This document shows positions 59,375 through 64,000 of a DNA stretch of 64,000 nucleotides, one piece after another. Origin of the DNA: Pseudomonas hefeiensis. Its GTDB lineage: Bacteria; Pseudomonadota; Gammaproteobacteria; Pseudomonadales; Pseudomonadaceae. The notes beneath the pieces were generated by a model. That model saw only the letters and a program-made list of their open reading frames with translations, made no database searches and was not told the DNA's origin. Within the stretch, counting starts at the first letter, position 1, and each line of letters starts with the position of its first letter. A program made the translations under genes and the position numbers. Where the stretch lies: the NCBI RefSeq assembly GCF_030687835.1, contig NZ_CP117449.1, forward strand, positions 1,116,001 to 1,180,000. The letters run 5' to 3'.

Positions 59375-60871
59375 TTACATCGCGCAAACCACACGATTAC
59401 GCCCACTGGCCTTGGCCTGGTATAGCGCCTTGTCGGCAGCGAACATGAGTTGTTCGAGGTCGCCATACGGCCCTTGGGCCCAAGTGGCAATGCCGATGCT
59501 GACTGTCATGGGAGCATCGCCGTCGCGGGCCGGCGGCAGTTGCTCCACCGCCTCACGAACGTTCTGGGCCATGGTAAAGGCGCCAGCGGTGGTGGTTTCC
59601 GGCAGTACCACCGAGAACTCCTCACCACCGTAACGCGCTGCCAGGTCGGCCGGTCGACGGACATGCCTGCCGATCAGCTGCGCCAGGGTGCGCAAGGCCT
59701 CATCACCACTTTGGTGGCCATGACGATCGTTGAATGCCTTGAAGTGATCGGCATCAATCATCATGACTGACAGCGGTTGGCCCGAGCGCTGGGCCCGCAG
59801 CCATTCCTGTTGCAGCGTCTCGTCCAGGGTCCGGCGGTTGGCCAGGCCCGTCAGCGAGTCGACGGACGCCAGTTGCGCCAGTTCCCGCTCGGCATGGTGG
59901 CGCCGCCTCAGTTCATGACGCAGCAGCCAGGTGAGCCAGAGCAAGCCGATGCACAATGCCCCCGTAGCCCCGCTGACCAGCAGCGCCGTGCGTTTCCATG
60001 AGGCGAAGACCTCATCGGAGGAGAGCGCCACCACCACGATCAACGGCAAGTCGCCGACTTGGGAAAACGTGTACAGGCGCTGCGCCTGATCAAGGCTGGA
60101 GACACTGGTGAAGCTGCCGTTGCCTTCGCGCAGGATGCGCATGAAGTTCGCTCGTTTGCTGAAATCCTTGCCGATCAGGTCTTCGGCCAAGGGCGGTTCC
60201 TGTGCCAATAGAAAACCGTCGCTGCTGACCAGGTTGACCGAGCCGCCATGACCGATGTTTAGGCTCTTGAACAGCTGGCTGAAGTAACTCAAGCGCATCG
60301 CCGCCTCGGCTACCCCTAAAAACTCGCCTCGTTCATTACTCAGCCGATGGCTGAAACTGATGCGCCAGTCCTGCTCTGCACCTCTGGAGCGGAACGGACG
60401 GCTGATCTTCATGCCCAGGCTTGGGTCATGGACGTGGGGCTTGAAATACTCCCGATCGGCATAATTGCCTTTGCGCGGTTCGATCGAGGCAGAGTCGGCG
60501 ATCACATCTCCGTGTTTGTCCAATAGCAATATTTCGCCTTTATAGGGCGCGGCGGTGGAGCGGTCGAACAGGGCCAAGTGGCGAATTGTCGGAGAAACGT
60601 CTTCCATGTCGTCGCGTTTGGTAGCGCTGATCAGGCCTTGCAGCGACAGTTGGTACAGTTCGACATTGCGCAGCACGTCGGCGTCGATCAATTGAACGAT
60701 ATTGTTCGCCGCACGTGTCGCCTCCTGTCGGGCGCTGGTGTGTTCGCGGATCAGCAGAAAGCTCACGATACTCAGAATGGTCAATACAACCAGCGAGCTG
60801 GCAACTATCAGTACCCGTTCCGAGCGTATCGAAAACGGGGTGATGCCGGGTGTCGCACTACTCACACTCAT
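59375..60871 (-). CDS. Membrane diguanylate cyclase with periplasmic CACHE-like sensor
   Basis: 498-residue protein predicted to make cyclic di-GMP. A membrane helix at about 20-42 is followed by a periplasmic CACHE-like sensor (about 45-290; the segment GNYADREYFKPHV is typical), a second helix at about 296-318 and a GGDEF domain (about 335-495). The active-site signature is GGEEF at 415-419, and the inhibitory site RPAD (406-409) lies five residues before it. It should be active and product-inhibited. Ligand unknown. Confidence 0.92.
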   Translation of the reverse strand: MSVSSATPGITPFSIRSERVLIVASSLVVLTILSIVSFLLIREHTSARQEATRAANNIVQLIDADVLRNVELYQLSLQGLISATKRDDMEDVSPTIRHLALFDRSTAAPYKGEILLLDKHGDVIADSASIEPRKGNYADREYFKPHVHDPSLGMKISRPFRSRGAEQDWRISFSHRLSNERGEFLGVAEAAMRLSYFSQLFKSLNIGHGGSVNLVSSDGFLLAQEPPLAEDLIGKDFSKRANFMRILREGNGSFTSVSSLDQAQRLYTFSQVGDLPLIVVVALSSDEVFASWKRTALLVSGATGALCIGLLWLTWLLRHELRRRHHAERELAQLASVDSLTGLANRRTLDETLQQEWLRAQRSGQPLSVMMIDADHFKAFNDRHGHQSGDEALRTLAQLIGRHVRRPADLAARYGGEEFSVVLPETTTAGAFTMAQNVREAVEQLPPARDGDAPMTVSIGIATWAQGPYGDLEQLMFAADKALYQAKASGRNRVVCAM

Positions 60872-61022
60872 GGTTCCGATGTCTGCATTGTCATATGGCG
60901 ATCCGCCCCAGGGCTGCTCATCGTGTAAATCCTGGGCAACTGACCGGTATCAGACAAATGCTGGCCTTTTGCAGGATTGTGCGTGGACCGCCCAAATAGG
61001 GCAATCCACCTAATGGCTTATT

Positions 61023-62390
61023 TCAAGCCGGCAAACGGATTCCGAAGGTATTGGCTCCGTGGTCACTGCGTACGAATACATCCCCGCCATGCATCAGTGC
61101 GATTGCCTTGACGATGGCCAGTCCCAGGCCATGGTTGGCCCCACTGTTGCTGCGGGAAGCATCCACCCGGTAGAACCGTTCGAACAGGCGCGGCAGGTGT
61201 TCGTCGGTAATCGGTTCTCCTGGGTTGGTGACGCCGAGGCTGACTTGGTCGCCAAGGGCTTCAATGCACACCTCGATGACTTGCCCTGGCGCGGTGTGTT
61301 GCACCGCGTTGCTCAGCAAGTTGATCAGCGCCCGGCGCAGATGAGCGATCTCGATCTTGGCCTGGGCATCGCCGCTGACCCGGACCTGGACCTGAGCGTC
61401 TTCGAGGATGAAGTCCAGGTAGTCGAGGGTGGTCGCTACTTCACCGGCCAGGGAGGTGCTGGTGAGTTTGGTGGCTTTGCTGCCCTGGTCGGCGCTGGCG
61501 AGGAACAGCATGTCGTTGATGATCGAGCGCAGTCGCTCCAGCTCTTCGAGATTCGATTGCAGCACCTCGAAGTAATGCTCGGCCGAGCGCCCACGGGTCA
61601 GCGCCACCTGGGTCTGGCCGATCAGGTTGGTCAGGGGCGAGCGCAGTTCATGGGCGACATCGGCGTTGAACGACTCCAACCGTGAATACGCCTGTTCGAC
61701 CCGGTCGAGGGTGGCGTTGAAGGAACTGACGAACTGACTGAGCTCCGGCGGCAAAGGTGACATCTGCAAGCGCCCGGACAGGCGGGGCGGGGTCAGGCGT
61801 TGGGCTTCATCGGACAGCCTGATCAGCGGCTTGAGACCGATGCGCGCCACCCAGTAGCCCAGCAGGGAAGCCAGGATCACCCCGACAATCGCCAGGCTCA
61901 CCAACGCCACCAGCAAATGGTGCTGGGTCTGGTAGAACGTCAGGGTGTCGATGCCGATCATGAAGCGCAGCGGTGGACGCTGGTCCTTGGCCGGGAACTG
62001 GCTCACGAGCACTTTCATCGGGTATTGCTGCTCCGTCAGTTTCAGGTCGCGCTTGCCCAGCGGACCTTCGGCGAAGGCGCGGATCTGCGGATCGGGGCTG
62101 CCATATTCAAAGCGCGGATCGCCGCTGACGATCCAGAAGTGGATGCGCTTGTCTTCCTCGCCCAGCAACCGCAGCTTGTTATTGATTTTTACCCAGTGCT
62201 CGGGCGTGCCGTAGCGGCCAACCGTGGACTCGAGCACGCTGTAGCGCGCATCGAGTTCGGCTTCCGGCAACAGGCCCAGGCCCTTTTCGACTTGCTGGTA
62301 CAAGGCCCCGCCGATCAACAGGAACACCAATGCCGCCACCAGCGTGAACATGCCGCTCAGGCGCAGGGCGATACTGTCGGGCAAAGTCAT
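61023..62390 (-). CDS. Heavy-metal-type sensor histidine kinase
   Basis: 455-residue membrane kinase of the CusS/IrlS/CopS family. Helices lie at about 10-31 and 157-180, with a periplasmic sensor between them. A HAMP domain spans about 180-235, the phospho-acceptor His is in FNADVAHELRSPL (H247), and the ATPase domain has the N box LINLLSNAVQHT and the G2 box GLGLAIVKAIA. It overlaps the response regulator gene by 4 bp. The family usually senses copper, silver, zinc or cadmium; the signal here is not readable. Confidence 0.92.
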   Translation of the reverse strand: MTLPDSIALRLSGMFTLVAALVFLLIGGALYQQVEKGLGLLPEAELDARYSVLESTVGRYGTPEHWVKINNKLRLLGEEDKRIHFWIVSGDPRFEYGSPDPQIRAFAEGPLGKRDLKLTEQQYPMKVLVSQFPAKDQRPPLRFMIGIDTLTFYQTQHHLLVALVSLAIVGVILASLLGYWVARIGLKPLIRLSDEAQRLTPPRLSGRLQMSPLPPELSQFVSSFNATLDRVEQAYSRLESFNADVAHELRSPLTNLIGQTQVALTRGRSAEHYFEVLQSNLEELERLRSIINDMLFLASADQGSKATKLTSTSLAGEVATTLDYLDFILEDAQVQVRVSGDAQAKIEIAHLRRALINLLSNAVQHTAPGQVIEVCIEALGDQVSLGVTNPGEPITDEHLPRLFERFYRVDASRSNSGANHGLGLAIVKAIALMHGGDVFVRSDHGANTFGIRLPA

Positions 62391-63058
62391 TCTCTGCTCT
62401 CCAGTACATAACCCATCCCGCGAATCGTGTGCAGCAATTTCTGTTCAAACGGCCCGTCGAGCTTGGCTCGCAGGCGTTTGATCGCCACTTCCACCACGTT
62501 GGCGTCGCTGTCGAAGTTGATGTCCCAGACCATCTCGGCAATGGCGGTTTTCGACAGTATTTCGCCCTGGCGGCGCGCCAGGACGCTGAGCAGCGAAAAT
62601 TCCTTGGCGGTCAGGTCCAGGCGTTGGCCTGAGCGGGTGGCTTTGCGGCTGATCAGGTCGACCCACAGGTCGGCGATGCTGACCTGCACCGGTTCATGGC
62701 TGCCGCTGCGGCGGGTCAGGGCTTGCAGGCGGGCCACCAGTTCCAGGAAGGAAAACGGTTTTCCCAGGTAGTCATCGGCGCCGTCGCGCAGGCCCCTGAT
62801 GCGGTCTTCGACCCGTTCGCGGGCGGTGAGCATGATCACCGGCGTCTGCTTGCGGGCGCGCAGGGCACGCAGCACGCCGAAGCCGTCCAGGCCTGGCAGC
62901 ATCACGTCTAGCACGATCACTGCGTAATCGCTTTCCAGCGCCAGGTGCAGCCCCTCGACGCCGTCCGGCGCCACGTCCACGGTGTAGCCCTGTTCGGTCA
63001 GGCCGCGATGCAGATAATCCGCGGTTTTTTCTTCATCTTCGATGATCAGAACGCGCAT
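62387..63058 (-). CDS. Heavy-metal-type OmpR-family response regulator
   Basis: 223-residue regulator. The receiver domain (about 1-115) has the acidic pocket IEDEE, the phospho-acceptor D51 in VIVLDVMLPGLDGFG, and the conserved Lys in DDYLGKPFSF. A winged-helix DNA-binding domain (about 125-220) shows LTAKEFSLLSVLARRQGEILSK and VVEVAIKRLRAKLD, close to CusR/IrlR/CopR. It lies 9 bp downstream of the RND pump gene and upstream of its kinase, so the three form an operon and the pump is a likely target. Confidence 0.93.
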   Translation of the reverse strand: MRVLIIEDEEKTADYLHRGLTEQGYTVDVAPDGVEGLHLALESDYAVIVLDVMLPGLDGFGVLRALRARKQTPVIMLTARERVEDRIRGLRDGADDYLGKPFSFLELVARLQALTRRSGSHEPVQVSIADLWVDLISRKATRSGQRLDLTAKEFSLLSVLARRQGEILSKTAIAEMVWDINFDSDANVVEVAIKRLRAKLDGPFEQKLLHTIRGMGYVLESRE

Positions 63059-63067
63059 GGCCCCGCC

Positions 63068-64000
63068 TCAGTCTGTGGTTGCCAGCGCCGCCGTCGGCGC
63101 GGGTCCGGGCTGCTGGACGGGCCGATGGAACAGTCGCTCCAGCCATAAGTATATGACCGGTGTGGTGAACAGCGTCAGCGCCTGGCTCACCAGCAGGCCG
63201 CCGACCACCGCAATGCCCAGCGGCTGGCGCAGTTCCGCGCCGGGACCGGAGCCGAGCATCAGCGGCAGGGCGCCGAGCAGAGCGGCGAGGGTCGTCATGA
63301 TGATCGGGCGAAACCGGGTCAGGCACGCCTGGAAAATCGCTTCCTGGGGCGTCAACCCTCCCTTGCGCTGGGCGTCGAGGGCGAAGTCGATCATCAGGAT
63401 GCCGTTTTTCTTGACGATGCCGATCAGCAGCACCAGCCCGATCAGCGCCATGATCGAAAAATCCTGGCCCAGCAACCACAGCATGACCAGCGCGCCGAGG
63501 CCGGCCGAGGGCAGGGTGGAGATGATCGTTAGCGGGTGCACAAAACTCTCGTAGAGCACGCCGAGGATGATGTACACCGCCAACAGCGCGGCGAGGATCA
63601 GCCACGGCTGGCTGGCCAGGGAGCTTTGGAACGCCTGGGCCGCGCCCTGGAAGTTGCCGGTGATGGAGGCCGGCATGCCGATCTCGTTCTTGGCCTGGTC
63701 GAGCATGCGCACCGCATCCCCCAGCGCCACGCCAGGCGCGAGGTTGAATGACAGGTTGGCGGCAGGGAACATGCCGTCGTGGGCAATGGACAGCGGGCCG
63801 TTGGTCGGCGCATCGAAGCGGGCCAGGGCTGAAAGCGGGACCATCTCACCGCTGAGCGGTGAGCGCAGATAGAAATACGCCAGGCTCTCGGCCTTGCCGC
63901 GTTGCGCGGTGTCGAGCTCCAGGATCACGTTGTATTGATTGGTCTCAGTCTGGAATTCGTTGATCTGCCGCTGGCCGAAGGCGTCGTACAGGGCCTGGTC
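63068..64000 (-). CDS. RND efflux transporter permease, C-terminal part (MdtC/MuxC-like)
   Basis: The frame is open to the window edge on codon phase, so the N-terminal two thirds lie outside. The visible 310 residues cover the end of the second periplasmic domain ([18 protein letters not shown]) and the last membrane helices. [41 protein letters not shown] and [23 protein letters not shown] are typical of drug-type (HAE1) pumps of the MdtBC/MuxBC branch. Despite the metal-type regulators downstream, the motifs do not indicate a CusA-type metal pump. Confidence 0.9.
   Translation of the reverse strand, partial: DQALYDAFGQRQINEFQTETNQYNVILELDTAQRGKAESLAYFYLRSPLSGEMVPLSALARFDAPTNGPLSIAHDGMFPAANLSFNLAPGVALGDAVRMLDQAKNEIGMPASITGNFQGAAQAFQSSLASQPWLILAALLAVYIILGVLYESFVHPLTIISTLPSAGLGALVMLWLLGQDFSIMALIGLVLLIGIVKKNGILMIDFALDAQRKGGLTPQEAIFQACLTRFRPIIMTTLAALLGALPLMLGSGPGAELRQPLGIAVVGGLLVSQALTLFTTPVIYLWLERLFHRPVQQPGPAPTAALATTD

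Noticed and set aside
63068..64000. CusA-type heavy metal efflux pump, because metal-type regulators follow
   Set aside because: The visible motifs ([15 protein letters not shown] and the C-terminal helices) fit drug-type MdtC/MuxC pumps; the decisive membrane-helix 4 region is outside the window.

Overview
The window is a chromosomal segment of a Pseudomonas, most likely of the P. fluorescens group. The evidence is the high-GC coding style, the gene order zapG-hydrolase-trpS-zapE ... rplM-rpsI-petABC-sspAB-dolP-gmhA-yraN-lpoA-rsmI-rnpB-dcw cluster-lpxC that I know from pseudomonads, and the many GTGGGAGC-type REP elements between genes. All protein calls rest on reading the translations; no database search was run.

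Layout. 1-1650: end of the cytochrome bo3 oxidase operon (cyoC partial, cyoD, cyoE). 1667-2499: a HigBA2-type toxin-antitoxin pair between two identical 37-nt terminators. 2500-8150: REP pairs, an unrecognised 234-aa protein, a PAS-GGDEF diguanylate cyclase, a LysR regulator divergent from an ArgD-like aminotransferase, and an OmpA-type lipoprotein. 8156-21263: an ectoine/5-hydroxyectoine uptake and catabolism cluster: the ABC importer ehuABCD on the minus strand, then the PLP-dependent MocR-type regulator enuR and eutB, eutC, doeA, doeB, doeX, doeC and doeD on the plus strand. Together these would import ectoines and convert them to aspartate; no eutA is present. 21300-21860: a four-copy tandem REP array.

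21879-29313: zapG, an alpha/beta hydrolase, trpS, zapE, a GlxA-type AraC regulator divergent from an acyl-CoA dehydrogenase, and an aldo/keto reductase. 29489-34438: rplM-rpsI, the cytochrome bc1 operon petABC, and sspA-sspB; sspA carries a one-base insertion that breaks its frame. 34553-35386: a large inverted-repeat element with REPs and short tandem repeats in its loop. 35486-40448: dolP, gmhA/diaA, yraN and lpoA on the minus strand, then rsmI and the RNase P RNA gene. 40654-58591: the division and cell wall (dcw) cluster from mraZ to ftsZ, with overlapping genes and a readable promoter and MraZ operator, followed by lpxC. 58711-59330: a second inverted-repeat element. 59375-64000: a CACHE-like GGDEF cyclase, a heavy-metal-type two-component pair and the C-terminal part of an RND efflux pump that runs off the end.

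Most of the window is conserved core genome. The points that deserve a second look are the sspA frameshift, the terminator duplication around the toxin-antitoxin pair and its apparently leaderless, operator-embedded promoter, the missing eutA with a motif shared by the ectoine promoters, and the strict 133-134 bp spacing of tandem REP pairs at unrelated loci.
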